From the NCBI GenBank assembly GCA_902573325.1, contig CACGJH010000002.1, positions 115,207-179,206 on the forward strand: a DNA stretch of 64,000 bases. The letters run 5' to 3'. The position numbers and the translations under genes were made by a program. How positions within the stretch are numbered: the first letter of the stretch is position 1; each line of letters starts with the position of its first letter. This document shows, piece after piece, positions 47,841-60,659 of this stretch. This stretch comes from an uncultured Alphaproteobacteria bacterium. GTDB taxonomy: Bacteria; Pseudomonadota; Alphaproteobacteria; HIMB59; GCA-002718135. The notes under the pieces are model-generated. The model ran no database searches and was not told the DNA's origin. It saw only the letters and a list, made by a program, of their open reading frames with translations.

Positions 47841-48529
47841 TTGCTAATTGAATTTAATTTTTGAAATTGTCCTTCTTTAATTCTTCCAAGCTTATAAGGA
47901 CCATATCCAATTCTTATTAATTTAACTATATTCCATGAAAAATAATTACAAATATTTCTAATTTCTCTATTTTTTCCTTCTTTAAGTTTAAAAATTAACC
48001 AACTATGATTTTTTAATTTTTTTTCAAAGGCAACTTTAATTTTTTTATAACTAATTTTTTTAATTGTAATACCTTTATTTATTTTTTGTATATCAGTATT
48101 TTGTACATTGCTACTTATACAAACTCTATAGATCCTCTCAATATTTGAAGATGGGTGCTCTAAATATCTTGAATAATCACCATTATTAGTTAGTAATATC
48201 AATCCTTCACTCATATAATCCAATCTTCCAACACTTATCAATTTACCTAAATTTTTTGGCAACAGATCAAAAATTTTTTTTCTACCTAAATTATCTTTTG
48301 TACTACAAATATATTTTATTGGTTTGTATAATTTCCATACTTCAACTTTATTTATTTTTTTAACAATTTTATTATTAACTTTTACAATATCTAAATCGCT
48401 TACTTTATGACTTGGATGAACACATATTTGATTATTAATTTTAATTTTTTTTTCAACTATTAATTTTTCTGCATCTCTTCGTGAACAAATTCCAGCACTA
48501 GATAGATATTTTGAAATTCTAATATTCAC
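47837..48529 (-). CDS. Pseudouridine synthase, RsuA/RluB family
   Basis: S4 domain RISKYLSSAGICSRRDAEKLI; VGRLDYMSEGLILLTNNG; EGKNREIRNIC. Confidence 0.85.
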   Translation of the reverse strand: MNIRISKYLSSAGICSRRDAEKLIVEKKIKINNQICVHPSHKVSDLDIVKVNNKIVKKINKVEVWKLYKPIKYICSTKDNLGRKKIFDLLPKNLGKLISVGRLDYMSEGLILLTNNGDYSRYLEHPSSNIERIYRVCISSNVQNTDIQKINKGITIKKISYKKIKVAFEKKLKNHSWLIFKLKEGKNREIRNICNYFSWNIVKLIRIGYGPYKLGRIKEGQFQKLNSISK

Positions 48530-49224
48530 TTTGCTTCACTAATAAAATTTTTGATTATTTTTATATCATATTTTGTAATTAAAAATTCAGGATGCCATTG
48601 TAAGCCAATACACCATTTGTGTTTTTTGTGTTCTATTCCTTCAATAACACCATCATTGGCTACACATGAAACATTTAAGTCTTTACCAATTTTTTTTACT
48701 GACTGATGATGTGCACTATTAACTTTAATTTTTTGAGACCCACATATTTTATGTAATTGAGTATTGTTTGAAATATTAACACTGTGACTCGTTTGATTTC
48801 TTGGATTTTCTTGCTCATGGTTTATCGGATCTCTTTTTAAATCTTGTATTAATGTTCCACCGCATGCAACATTGATAAGTTGTGCGCCACCACAAATTCC
48901 CAATATAGGTTTGTTATATTTAAAAAAATTATTAAAAATTTTTATTTCAAAATTTGTTCTTTTATTTTTAATATTTTTAGATCGAGTATTACTTGTTTTA
49001 TATAATTTGGGATTAATATCAAAATCTCCTCCAGTAATAATTAGACCATCAATTAAATGACAAAAATCATCAATATATTTTTTTTCATGTAATAATGGAA
49101 AAGGAATAGCATTAAATTTAGTTAAGGAAGTTAAGTAATTTTCTCTCAATGCATACCATGGAAATTTTGAGTATGTTTTCTTTTTTTCACTATCAAGAGT
49201 TATTCCAATAATTGGTTTTTTCAT
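48526..49224 (-). CDS. Peptidase C26 / gamma-glutamyl-GABA hydrolase-like class I amidotransferase
   Basis: MKKPIIGITLDSE start; PILGICGGAQLINVACGG nucleophile; LQWHPEF; ATG at 49224 preferred over 49311. Confidence 0.8.
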   Translation of the reverse strand: MKKPIIGITLDSEKKKTYSKFPWYALRENYLTSLTKFNAIPFPLLHEKKYIDDFCHLIDGLIITGGDFDINPKLYKTSNTRSKNIKNKRTNFEIKIFNNFFKYNKPILGICGGAQLINVACGGTLIQDLKRDPINHEQENPRNQTSHSVNISNNTQLHKICGSQKIKVNSAHHQSVKKIGKDLNVSCVANDGVIEGIEHKKHKWCIGLQWHPEFLITKYDIKIIKNFISEAK

Positions 49225-49264
49225 TATAATCCAATTATAATGTACAACATAAGTGTGTTCCAGA

Positions 49265-49717
49265 ATGAACGTTGATTTTTTTATGAAAGAAGCAATTATT
49301 GAAGCAGGCAAAGCTTATAATTTAAATGAGGTTCCAGTTGGGGGTATACTTGTTGATAATACAACAAACAATATTGTAGCCAGAAGTTATAATTCAGTTA
49401 ATAAAGATAAAAATGCTATAAAGCATTGTGAATTAAATCTAATTCATGAAACTTGCGAAAAATTGAAGCTTAAATATTTAGACAATATGACATTATTTGT
49501 TACATTAGAACCATGCACAATGTGCGCTAGTGCAATAAGTGAAGTACATATTAAAAATGTTTATTTTGGTGCTTATGATGAAAAAAATGGAGGAATTGAA
49601 AAACTTCGAATTGCTTTTCAAAGAGAAAATATATTTACGCCAACTATTTACGGCGGCATTATGGAAAAAGAATGTAGCAATTTATTAAAAAAATTTTTTA
49701 AAAAAATAGATGATTGA
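49265..49717 (+). CDS. tadA: tRNA-specific adenosine deaminase
   Basis: HCELNLIHE, LEPCTMCASAI; ATG 49265 preferred over GTG 49253. Confidence 0.85.
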   Translation: MNVDFFMKEAIIEAGKAYNLNEVPVGGILVDNTTNNIVARSYNSVNKDKNAIKHCELNLIHETCEKLKLKYLDNMTLFVTLEPCTMCASAISEVHIKNVYFGAYDEKNGGIEKLRIAFQRENIFTPTIYGGIMEKECSNLLKKFFKKIDD

Positions 49718-51041
49718 TAAAATAAATATACCCGAGTTTGAAGTTTCAGAATTTAATCAAGCATTTAAAGAAGTAATTGAATCCAACTTTAACTATGTAA
49801 GAATTAAAGGAGAGATTTCTGAGGTTAAAACTGCAACAAGAGGTCAAATTTATTTAACACTAAAAGATGAAGATTCAATTTTAAGTGGAGTTATTTGGGA
49901 TCAGAAAAAAAAATATTTAGATATAAATCCAGAAATAGGGCTAGAAATTATAGCAACTGGAAGAATCACTACTTGGTCTCGCTATAAAACTACTTACCAA
50001 ATAGATATTGATAAAATTGAAATTGCAGGAGAGGGAGCACTTTTAAAACTTATTGAAGAAAGAAAAAAAAGACTACAAAAAAAAGGCTATTTTGATGAGG
50101 ATAAAAAAATCCCATTACCTTTTTTGCCTGAGAGATTAGGTATTATTACCTCTCCTACTGGCTCTGTAGTACATGACATAATAAATAGAGTGAATGATCG
50201 TTTTCCAATGCCTTTAGATATATGGCCTGTATCTGTACAGGGTGTTGATTCAGCAGATAGTATTATAAATGCTATCGAAGGTTTCAATAAAATTAAATCT
50301 GCTAAACCAGATATTCTAATTATTGCTAGAGGTGGAGGAAGTACCGAAGATTTAATGGCATTCAATGATGAAAATCTTGCAACAAGTGTTTTTGATTCAA
50401 AAATACCAATTATTTCAGCAATAGGTCATGAAACAGATACAACAATTATTGATTTAGTATCAGATTTAAGAGCGTCTACACCAACTGCGGCAGCTGAAAA
50501 AGCTACCCCAGTTAGATTTGAATTAATAGAAAAAATTAAAAATTTACAACTTAGATTAAACTCAAAAGTTAATTCACAAATTCAGTCCAAAAAGGAAAAT
50601 TATGAATATTTAAATAAGTTTCTTAAATCTCCAAGTTTGATAGTTAATAATTATAAGGAGAAGCTTTTAGACGATTTTAAAAATTTAACATTATCAATTG
50701 AAAATAAATTTAGTATATCAAAATTGAATCTTCTTAACCTGGGAAAATCTATTGTTTCACCAGATTCATCAATAAATTTAAAACAAACAAAGATTAACAA
50801 TCTTTCAAAAAACCTTAATTTGAATATAGCCAATAATTACAAAGATAAACTTGAAAAATATAAGTCTAATATAAGATTGCTCAATTCCAATTCTATTTCT
50901 TCAAATCTTAAAAAAGGATACACAATTTTGATGAATAAAAAGAAAATTGTTAAGACAAGTAAAAAAATTACTACTGACGATCAATTATCAGTGAAGCTTA
51001 TTGATGGTTCAATTGATATAAAAGTAACAAAAATTAACTAA
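49710..51041 (+). CDS. xseA: Exodeoxyribonuclease VII large subunit
   Basis: VRIKGEISEVKTATRGQIYLTLKDE; GIITSPTGSVVHDI; RGGGSTEDLMAFNDE; IGHETDTT; DLRASTPTAAAE. Confidence 0.93.
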   Translation: MIDKINIPEFEVSEFNQAFKEVIESNFNYVRIKGEISEVKTATRGQIYLTLKDEDSILSGVIWDQKKKYLDINPEIGLEIIATGRITTWSRYKTTYQIDIDKIEIAGEGALLKLIEERKKRLQKKGYFDEDKKIPLPFLPERLGIITSPTGSVVHDIINRVNDRFPMPLDIWPVSVQGVDSADSIINAIEGFNKIKSAKPDILIIARGGGSTEDLMAFNDENLATSVFDSKIPIISAIGHETDTTIIDLVSDLRASTPTAAAEKATPVRFELIEKIKNLQLRLNSKVNSQIQSKKENYEYLNKFLKSPSLIVNNYKEKLLDDFKNLTLSIENKFSISKLNLLNLGKSIVSPDSSINLKQTKINNLSKNLNLNIANNYKDKLEKYKSNIRLLNSNSISSNLKKGYTILMNKKKIVKTSKKITTDDQLSVKLIDGSIDIKVTKIN

Positions 51042-51897
51042 ATCTTTTATGCTGCCAGAACCATTGACTAGGTTCTGCTTTAATCCACTGTTCAATCTTA
51101 TTATGAATTTCTTCCATCATCTGAGTATCATTAATTTCTAAATTATTATGATAAAGTGGCTCTAAAAATGTTAGCTCAATATTCCCATTATCAATTCTTT
51201 TATTTTGTATTGGAATTATTGGTAAGTTATATTTTCTAGCTATTTTTAAAAAACCTGTTTGTGTTTTAACTTTTTTATTAAAAAATATTACTTCTTCTCC
51301 TGAGGAGTCTTTTTGATCTATTAATAATACAATTGATAAAGAATTGTTTATTGCATCAACAACATCTTTAGCACTTTTCTTACCTTTGGGAGTATAAAAG
51401 CTATTTTTAGAAACAAGAGAATTTTGTCTAATATTAAGTATTAGTTTATCAATAAAATTGTTGTTTATGTGCCGATAAATGCCACCAATATTAATTCCAA
51501 TTCTATCTAAACCTGGAACTAATACTTCCCAATTAGATTGATGAATACTAATAAAAATTGCTTGTTTTTTGTTTTTAATAAAATCTTCTATATTTTCAAG
51601 ATTGATATATTTTATTTTATTTTTAATAAAAATATCATTTAATCTTAGAAGTTCACAAATCGTAATTCCAAGATTGTTCCAACTTTTTTTAATAATATTC
51701 TGTATTTCTTCATCTTTAAGATTCGGGAAAACATACTTACAGTTATTGATAGCTGTTTTGTTGGCTCGTGAAAATTTGCCAAAAGTTCTAAATAAAAATG
51801 ATGAGACTTTCAAAGATAGATTAAGTGGTAAAATCTTATATAAAAAATAAATAAAAATAAATCCAATATACTGTAAAAAGTAAATTATCTGTTTCAT
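51034..51897 (-). CDS. lpxL: Lipid A biosynthesis acyltransferase (LpxL/HtrB family)
   Basis: ISIHQSNWE (HX4D/E-like), IDQKDSSGEEVIFFNKK, PSQWFWQHKRF. Confidence 0.85.
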   Translation of the reverse strand: MKQIIYFLQYIGFIFIYFLYKILPLNLSLKVSSFLFRTFGKFSRANKTAINNCKYVFPNLKDEEIQNIIKKSWNNLGITICELLRLNDIFIKNKIKYINLENIEDFIKNKKQAIFISIHQSNWEVLVPGLDRIGINIGGIYRHINNNFIDKLILNIRQNSLVSKNSFYTPKGKKSAKDVVDAINNSLSIVLLIDQKDSSGEEVIFFNKKVKTQTGFLKIARKYNLPIIPIQNKRIDNGNIELTFLEPLYHNNLEINDTQMMEEIHNKIEQWIKAEPSQWFWQHKRFS

Positions 51898-52892
51898 ATT
51901 GCTAAATCATTAATTTTATTTTCTAGTACATTACTTAAAATCTCTTTTAGTAAATTTTCATCTTCAAATTTTATTTCACCATTAAGTGTGCTGACTAAAG
52001 AACGATATGATTTTGGTATTCTTACAAAATCTTTTTTTGTAGTAACCAATACAGATTTTGTAAGATTAGCATTCTCTGCAAGATTTAACATATCATTTTC
52101 ATCAAATATATGATGATCTGGATAGCTAATTTTTTTTTCTAAAATAGCGCCTTGTTCACTTAGTGAATTATAAAATTTTTCAGGATAAGCAATGCCTGCA
52201 AAAGCTGTTACTTTTTGGTTTTTATAAATTTTATTATCTGTACTAATTTGAAATTTTGCATAAATAATAGGAACAGTGCTAGGAATTTTATCTTTAACAT
52301 CTTGAGCAATTTCACCAATTACAATTACTAAATTTGCTCTAGAAATACCTCTTGATATGCTTTCCCTAAGAGGTCCAGAGGGAATAACTCGTTTATTTCC
52401 AAATCCTTGTTCACCATTAATTACTATAATTGAAAAATCTTTTTGAAGAGCTGGATTTTGAAAGCCATCATCCATAATTATACAGTCAGCACCTTTTTCT
52501 TTAGCTAAAATAAATGATTTATTTCTATCCTGTCCAATCCAAGTTGGAGCAACTTCAGCTAGCAACAAAGATTCATCTCCAACACTTTTTGCCGAATGCC
52601 ATTCTTTAACGAGAACATTAGATGTTTCAACTCCACCATAACCCCTTGAAACAAAGTGAGGATTGTATCCATTAAGTTTTAATAAATTTCCAATTTTTAA
52701 TGCAACAGGTGTTTTACCAGCACCTCCCACCACTATATTCCCAATACAAATTACAGGAATTCCAGAAGATGTTTTTCTACTAACAAAATTTCTTATTTTA
52801 GTTCCAAATCTAAATAGTAATGAGAGTGGATATAAGGAATTTGATAAGTATGTGTCATTTTTTTTATACCAAAATTTAGGAGCTTTAAGCAT
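51894..52892 (-). CDS. lpxK: Tetraacyldisaccharide 4'-kinase
   Basis: GNIVVGGAGKTPVA, HFVSRGYGG, DDGFQNPAL, FAGIAYPEKF; start moved to 52892 (MLKAPKFWY). Confidence 0.9.
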   Translation of the reverse strand: MLKAPKFWYKKNDTYLSNSLYPLSLLFRFGTKIRNFVSRKTSSGIPVICIGNIVVGGAGKTPVALKIGNLLKLNGYNPHFVSRGYGGVETSNVLVKEWHSAKSVGDESLLLAEVAPTWIGQDRNKSFILAKEKGADCIIMDDGFQNPALQKDFSIIVINGEQGFGNKRVIPSGPLRESISRGISRANLVIVIGEIAQDVKDKIPSTVPIIYAKFQISTDNKIYKNQKVTAFAGIAYPEKFYNSLSEQGAILEKKISYPDHHIFDENDMLNLAENANLTKSVLVTTKKDFVRIPKSYRSLVSTLNGEIKFEDENLLKEILSNVLENKINDLAI

Positions 52893-52893
52893 T

Positions 52894-54114
52894 TTAATTA
52901 ATGTACTTTTCGATGTCTTTGAAAAGTTTTTCTTTTTCAAAGAAAGATCTATTAGAAAAATCAAGTGCATTTGCTTGAATTTTTTTTACTTCAAAATTAT
53001 TATTTAGTAATTCTTTCATCTTTACATCAATATCTTCAAACTTATTTACCATTATACATGAATTTGCTTTTACCATATCTTCGTAAATATTAGTCCAATT
53101 ATCAACATAATTACCGCTTATAATAGCACATCCATAACTTGCAGGCTCTATAGGATTATGTCCACCAATATTTTTTAAAAAAGAACCACCTAAAATAACT
53201 AAATCACTAATTTTAAAATATTGATCTAATTTTCCAAAAGTATCAATTACTACGATATTATTTTCTTCAATTTCTTTTTCAGATTCTATAGAAATATTAA
53301 ATCCCTCTTTATTTAATTCTTGCTTAATTTTATTAATTCTTTCTGGATGCCTTGGTGCAAGATAAATTTTTAAATTAAATTCATGTATTGTTTTTTTAAT
53401 ACATTTAATTATTTCTTTTTCTTCATTAGAATGAGTACTTGCAATCATAATAGTATTTGATTGATCTTTATTTATTGAAGAATTATTTTTATTCTTAGCT
53501 AATTTTAAATTTCCAATATAGTCAATTTGTAAGTTTGTTAATTCTTGAATTCTTTTTTTGTCATCTTTGCTTTGTGCAAAAATTTTATTAAAACTCTTTA
53601 ATGAATTTCTGTAGAAATTTTTTGTATTTTTCCATTTTTTAAAAGAAGTTGGAGAAATCCTTGCATTTACATATAAACAATTGATATTTTTAACTCTAAT
53701 TTTATTAAGCATATTTGGCCAAATATCTGACTCTATCCATAGAATCAGATTTGGTTTCCAAAAGTTCAAAAATCTTGAACACCACAGAGACACATCAAAT
53801 GGGATGTATTGATGGATAATTTTATTTTTATAAAACTCCTCAATATATTCTGCTGAAGATTTTGTTGTTGTAGTAACTAAAATATCAAATACTTTATGAT
53901 ACCGTTCTATAATTAAATCTGAAGATTTAAATTCGCCAATACTTGCTGCATGTATCCATAAAATTTTTTTCTCATTATTTTTTTTTACTGTTGGTTTCCC
54001 AAACCTTTCAACAAATCTTAGCCTATCCTCCTTTTTTCTATAGATACGAATAAAAATATTAAAAATAATTACTGGTATGAGAAGAGTACTGAGTATTTGA
54101 TATATTCTAAGCAT
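52894..54114 (-). CDS. waaA: 3-deoxy-D-manno-octulosonic acid transferase
   Basis: IHAASIGEFKSSD, TTTTKSSAEYI, GGSFLKNIGGHNPIEPASYG. Confidence 0.92.
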   Translation of the reverse strand: MLRIYQILSTLLIPVIIFNIFIRIYRKKEDRLRFVERFGKPTVKKNNEKKILWIHAASIGEFKSSDLIIERYHKVFDILVTTTTKSSAEYIEEFYKNKIIHQYIPFDVSLWCSRFLNFWKPNLILWIESDIWPNMLNKIRVKNINCLYVNARISPTSFKKWKNTKNFYRNSLKSFNKIFAQSKDDKKRIQELTNLQIDYIGNLKLAKNKNNSSINKDQSNTIMIASTHSNEEKEIIKCIKKTIHEFNLKIYLAPRHPERINKIKQELNKEGFNISIESEKEIEENNIVVIDTFGKLDQYFKISDLVILGGSFLKNIGGHNPIEPASYGCAIISGNYVDNWTNIYEDMVKANSCIMVNKFEDIDVKMKELLNNNFEVKKIQANALDFSNRSFFEKEKLFKDIEKYIN

Positions 54115-54778
54115 TTAGATTTTTTTCTGCTGATTCCATGCAATCATTAATTTTTCCTTCCAAGAAATTCTTATATTTATCTAAATCATCATCTTTAGTA
54201 GAAGAAGGAATATTAATTGGCTCACCCCAGACAAATCTACATTTTGAAAATGGATATGTAATTAAAAATGAGTCCCAAGATTTAAGTTTAAGATTTTTAC
54301 TTGAAGCAAAACCAAGTGGTATAATTGGGACTTGAGAATGAATTGCAATTTTTATAATTCCTTCTGAGACTTTCTTATTTGGTCCTCTCGGTCCATCAGG
54401 AGTAATACCAATATAATTTCTATCTTTTAAAATTTTAAATACTTTCCTTAATGAAGGTGATTTATTTTTTGACATTATAGAAACATTTTTTAAATTAAAA
54501 TGACCTGCAATATATGCACCAAATCGACCATCACTATGACTAGATGCCAACATATTTAACACAGCTTTACTTTTCCATACGTGTCCTATCATCATCAATT
54601 GACCATGCCAAAATGCTAAAATAAAAGGTTTATTCTCTCTCCACAATTTTTCTGGTAATTCAGAGTTTATAATCTGTATTTTAGAAGTGTAACATACGAA
54701 TAAGATATATAGGTAACCTATAAATGCCAAAATTTTTTGAGATATAGAAAATTTAAAAATTTTTTTTTTAAAACTCAT
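54107..54778 (-). CDS. Lysophospholipid acyltransferase-like protein (DUF374)
   Basis: LAFWHGQLMMIGHVW, SSHSDGRFGAYI, TPDGPRGPNKKVSEG. Confidence 0.85.
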   Translation of the reverse strand: MSFKKKIFKFSISQKILAFIGYLYILFVCYTSKIQIINSELPEKLWRENKPFILAFWHGQLMMIGHVWKSKAVLNMLASSHSDGRFGAYIAGHFNLKNVSIMSKNKSPSLRKVFKILKDRNYIGITPDGPRGPNKKVSEGIIKIAIHSQVPIIPLGFASSKNLKLKSWDSFLITYPFSKCRFVWGEPINIPSSTKDDDLDKYKNFLEGKINDCMESAEKNLNA

Positions 54779-56516
54779 TTTCCAACTGTTCTCTTAGTTG
54801 TAATTTTTTATAAATAGTTGATTTTGAAATTAACTCTTCATGCTTTCCCTGACTTTCAATTTTGCCTTTATCTAAAACATAGATAATGTCTGAGTCTTCT
54901 ATTGTGCTTAATCTATGTGCAATTATTAATTTAGTTTTATTTTTCATAAGACTATTTATTGTTTCATGAATTTTATTTTCAGTTATGTTATCTAAAGAAG
55001 ATGTAGCTTCATCCATAATTAAAAGTGGCGCATCTTTTATTAGAGCTCGGGCAATAGCAATTCTTTGTCGTTGTCCACCCGATAATTTTATTCCGTTTTC
55101 TCCAATAACAGTGTCTAGTTTTTGATCCAATTCTTCTGAAAAACTGCTCACCCCAGCATTTTTAGCGACTAAACTAATCTCTTCATCAGTTGCTTTAAGG
55201 TTTCCATATTTAATATTGTTAAATATACTCTCATTAAATAAAATTGTTTCTTGAGTCACTATTGAAACACTATTTCTTACATCTGTCAGATCTAATTCTT
55301 TTATATCTTTAGAATTAATTAATATAGAACCTGAATAATTATCATATAATCGCAAAATTATATTTGCTATCGTTGATTTACCAGATCCGGATAAGCCAAC
55401 TAACGCAACTTTTTTTCCTTTTGGTATTCTTAAACTTATTTTATCAAGTACTGTATTATCGTTATATGCAAATGAAACATCTTTAAATACAATGTCTCCA
55501 TCTAGATCTGAGGTTTTTTTTGGAGAAATATTTTCCATACTTTTTTCACTTGTATCTAAAAGTTTAAATATTCTCTCTGCTCCAGCCAGGCCTTCCTGAA
55601 CACTAATATTTAGATTGCCAAGTGCCTTTACTGGCTGATAAGCCAGAAGAAGACTTACTAAAAAACTCATAAATTGACCTGTTGTCATACTTTCGTTTAA
55701 GACAAATACACCCCCAGCATAAATTGAGAGTGCTACAGCTAAACTTCCAATAAATTCCATTAAAGGGCTTAAGCGATTGCTAATAAAAGCAGATTTTGTA
55801 AAATATTTTTGAATGAAACTAATTGTTTCAAAAGCTCTTTGTTTTTCATAGTTTTCTCTTGAGTATGCTTTTACTTGTCTAATACCTTTAATGCTCTCAG
55901 CTAATACATTGGAAAAAACTGCAATTTCGTTTTGGATAGTGTAAGTAATTTTTCTTATACTCTTCCCAATTTTTCTTATGGGCCAGATCGCTAAAGGGAA
56001 TGCAAAAAAAGCAAAAAGAGTTAGGGTCCAACTTTGGTAAAACATATTACCAAGTAAAAAAATAATAACTAAAACATCTTTTATAATTCCTGTTACAGAT
56101 TTAACTATTGCAAGTCTTAAGTAGTAAGTATCATTGATGAGTCTTGAAATTAAATTACCTGACTTAGAGTCATTATAAAATTTCATATTCAAATACATGA
56201 GTTTTTCAAACATCTGAGTTTGAAGTTTTGCAATAATAGAATGTGCAACTTTACTCATTTGATAAGAGTGAGTATATGTTGCCAATCCTTTACAGAGGGT
56301 CACTATAATTATTGCAATTGGAATTAAAAATAACATTTCTTTATTACCTTTGATTAAGACTTCATCAAGCGCAGGTCTTACTAACCAAGCATGTAAGCCT
56401 GTTGCTGCTGCTGAGATAACCATCATCAATAAAGCTAATATTATTTTGAGTTTATGACTCATTAAATAATGAAAAACTATTCTTGAAGTAACTGACTGTT
56501 TTTTATCTGAAGACAT
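54768..56516 (-). CDS. msbA: MsbA-like ABC transporter (fused permease/ATPase)
   Basis: GLSGSGKSTIAN, LSGGQRQRIAIARA, LLIMDEATSSLD; N-terminal TM domain. Confidence 0.85.
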   Translation of the reverse strand: MSSDKKQSVTSRIVFHYLMSHKLKIILALLMMVISAAATGLHAWLVRPALDEVLIKGNKEMLFLIPIAIIIVTLCKGLATYTHSYQMSKVAHSIIAKLQTQMFEKLMYLNMKFYNDSKSGNLISRLINDTYYLRLAIVKSVTGIIKDVLVIIFLLGNMFYQSWTLTLFAFFAFPLAIWPIRKIGKSIRKITYTIQNEIAVFSNVLAESIKGIRQVKAYSRENYEKQRAFETISFIQKYFTKSAFISNRLSPLMEFIGSLAVALSIYAGGVFVLNESMTTGQFMSFLVSLLLAYQPVKALGNLNISVQEGLAGAERIFKLLDTSEKSMENISPKKTSDLDGDIVFKDVSFAYNDNTVLDKISLRIPKGKKVALVGLSGSGKSTIANIILRLYDNYSGSILINSKDIKELDLTDVRNSVSIVTQETILFNESIFNNIKYGNLKATDEEISLVAKNAGVSSFSEELDQKLDTVIGENGIKLSGGQRQRIAIARALIKDAPLLIMDEATSSLDNITENKIHETINSLMKNKTKLIIAHRLSTIEDSDIIYVLDKGKIESQGKHEELISKSTIYKKLQLREQLENEF

Positions 56517-57379
56517 TAAAAGGTATGTAAAAGTAAAAATAACATAATTGCAAAAATATTATTTTGTCTGAAATAATAATTTGAACTTAACGGTGATGTT
56601 ATATCCCATTTCTGAATTGCTATATACGTACAAAATGCGATAGTGGCTATAATAATTGAACTAAGTAAAAAATTTGAGGAATTCCATACGAAATAAGACA
56701 ATATAATTAAGATAATAAGATAGCATGTTTGAACAAATCTTTTACCATTTTTATCAAAATAAACTGCAGTAGATTTGATTTTATTTAAAACATCATCTGA
56801 CCTATCTTGGTAGGCATAAATCGTATCATATGCTAACGTCCAAAAAATACATACAAAATACAATAAAATAAAATCAAATGTAATTCGTGTATTAAATTGC
56901 ATTGAAACTATTAGCACACCCCAACTAAAAATAATTCCAAGTAATAATTGTGGGAAGAAAGTTATTCTTTTCATAAAAGGATATAAAATAACAAATGGCA
57001 CACTTAACAAACCTAATACAATTGATTTAAAATTAAACTCGAGAAGAATGAAAAAACTAATTACCAATAATATTATTAATAATAATATCGCTTCAGTAAT
57101 AGAAATCTTTTTTGATGCTAAAGGTCTAAATTTAGTACGTGTAACTTTTTGATCAAAATCAATATCAATAATGTCATTAATTATACAACCCGCACTTCTC
57201 ATTAAAAAAGAACCAATTAAAAAAAGTATATACCAAAATAATAGTTTAGAAGTTTCTGTTTTTAGTAACGCTAAACCAAACCAGCAAGGCCACATTAATA
57301 GAAGGAAGCCAATAGGTTTGTTAAGTCTGATTAACTCGCAGTAATCAAATATTTTTTTTACAACTAAGTTATCCCACAT
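56516..57379 (-). CDS. ubiA: 4-hydroxybenzoate polyprenyltransferase
   Basis: RLNKPIGFLLLMWPCWFGL, INDIIDIDFDQKVTRTKFRPLAS, YDTIYAYQDRSDD. Confidence 0.92.
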   Translation of the reverse strand: MWDNLVVKKIFDYCELIRLNKPIGFLLLMWPCWFGLALLKTETSKLLFWYILFLIGSFLMRSAGCIINDIIDIDFDQKVTRTKFRPLASKKISITEAILLLIILLVISFFILLEFNFKSIVLGLLSVPFVILYPFMKRITFFPQLLLGIIFSWGVLIVSMQFNTRITFDFILLYFVCIFWTLAYDTIYAYQDRSDDVLNKIKSTAVYFDKNGKRFVQTCYLIILIILSYFVWNSSNFLLSSIIIATIAFCTYIAIQKWDITSPLSSNYYFRQNNIFAIMLFLLLHTF

Positions 57380-57414
57380 ATATGAATATAATGTTATAAT
57401 TCTAAATTATTGAA

Positions 57415-58146
57415 ATGAAAATGTCTAAAACACGATTATTTGTATCAAAAAAATTATCAGCAAATATTTTAATTTATATAAAAAATAAACAACATCATTT
57501 TTTAAAAAATGTCCTTAGAATCAAAAAAGAAGATAATATAAATTTGTTTGATGGTTTTACAGGTGAATGGTTATCCAAAGTAATTTCAATAAACAGAGAT
57601 AACATTGTTTTACAAATACAAAACAAATTGAAAGATATTCCTCAAGAAACTGATTTATGGTTAATTTTTGCTCCAATTAAATCTTATAGAATGAATATTA
57701 CTATTCAAAAAGCTACTGAGCTTGGCATCTCAAGATTTATTCCAATTTTGACTGAATATACAAACCAATCAAAAATAAATTTTAAAAATTTTGAATTGAA
57801 TATGATTGAAGCGTCAGAACAATCTGAGAGATTGTCTATTCCGACTTTAGATAAAACAATTAAACTAGATGATTTAATTAATAATTTTCCATCCGATAGA
57901 GGGTTAGTTTTTTGCGATGAAGGAAATGAAAATTTACCAACTATTTACAATGCATTAATCAACGAAACAGAAAAATATAAAAAATGGGCTGTCATTATTG
58001 GACCTGAAGGTGGTTTTTCTGAAAAGGAACGAAAAAACATCTCTTTATTATCTTCATGTATATCCGTCTCTTTAGGAAAAAGAATTCTACGATCAGACAC
58101 TGCAACTACAGCTGCAATTTTTTCTATTCAATCGGTTGTTGAATAA
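57415..58146 (+). CDS. rsmE: 16S rRNA (uracil1498-N3)-methyltransferase
   Basis: HHFLKNVLRIKKED, IQKATELGISRFIPILTE, IGPEGGFSEKE, LGKRILRSDTATTAA. Confidence 0.92.
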   Translation: MKMSKTRLFVSKKLSANILIYIKNKQHHFLKNVLRIKKEDNINLFDGFTGEWLSKVISINRDNIVLQIQNKLKDIPQETDLWLIFAPIKSYRMNITIQKATELGISRFIPILTEYTNQSKINFKNFELNMIEASEQSERLSIPTLDKTIKLDDLINNFPSDRGLVFCDEGNENLPTIYNALINETEKYKKWAVIIGPEGGFSEKERKNISLLSSCISVSLGKRILRSDTATTAAIFSIQSVVE

Positions 58147-58244
58147 ATCATAATGAGCGACAACCTGTCCTAGAATTTTGCCTCTAAATCACTGGTTAAT
58201 TTACTGAATAATTTATTTATTAGTGTATACAATAACTAATTAAG

Positions 58245-60654
<2,410 letters not shown>

Positions 60655-60659
60655 TTTAA

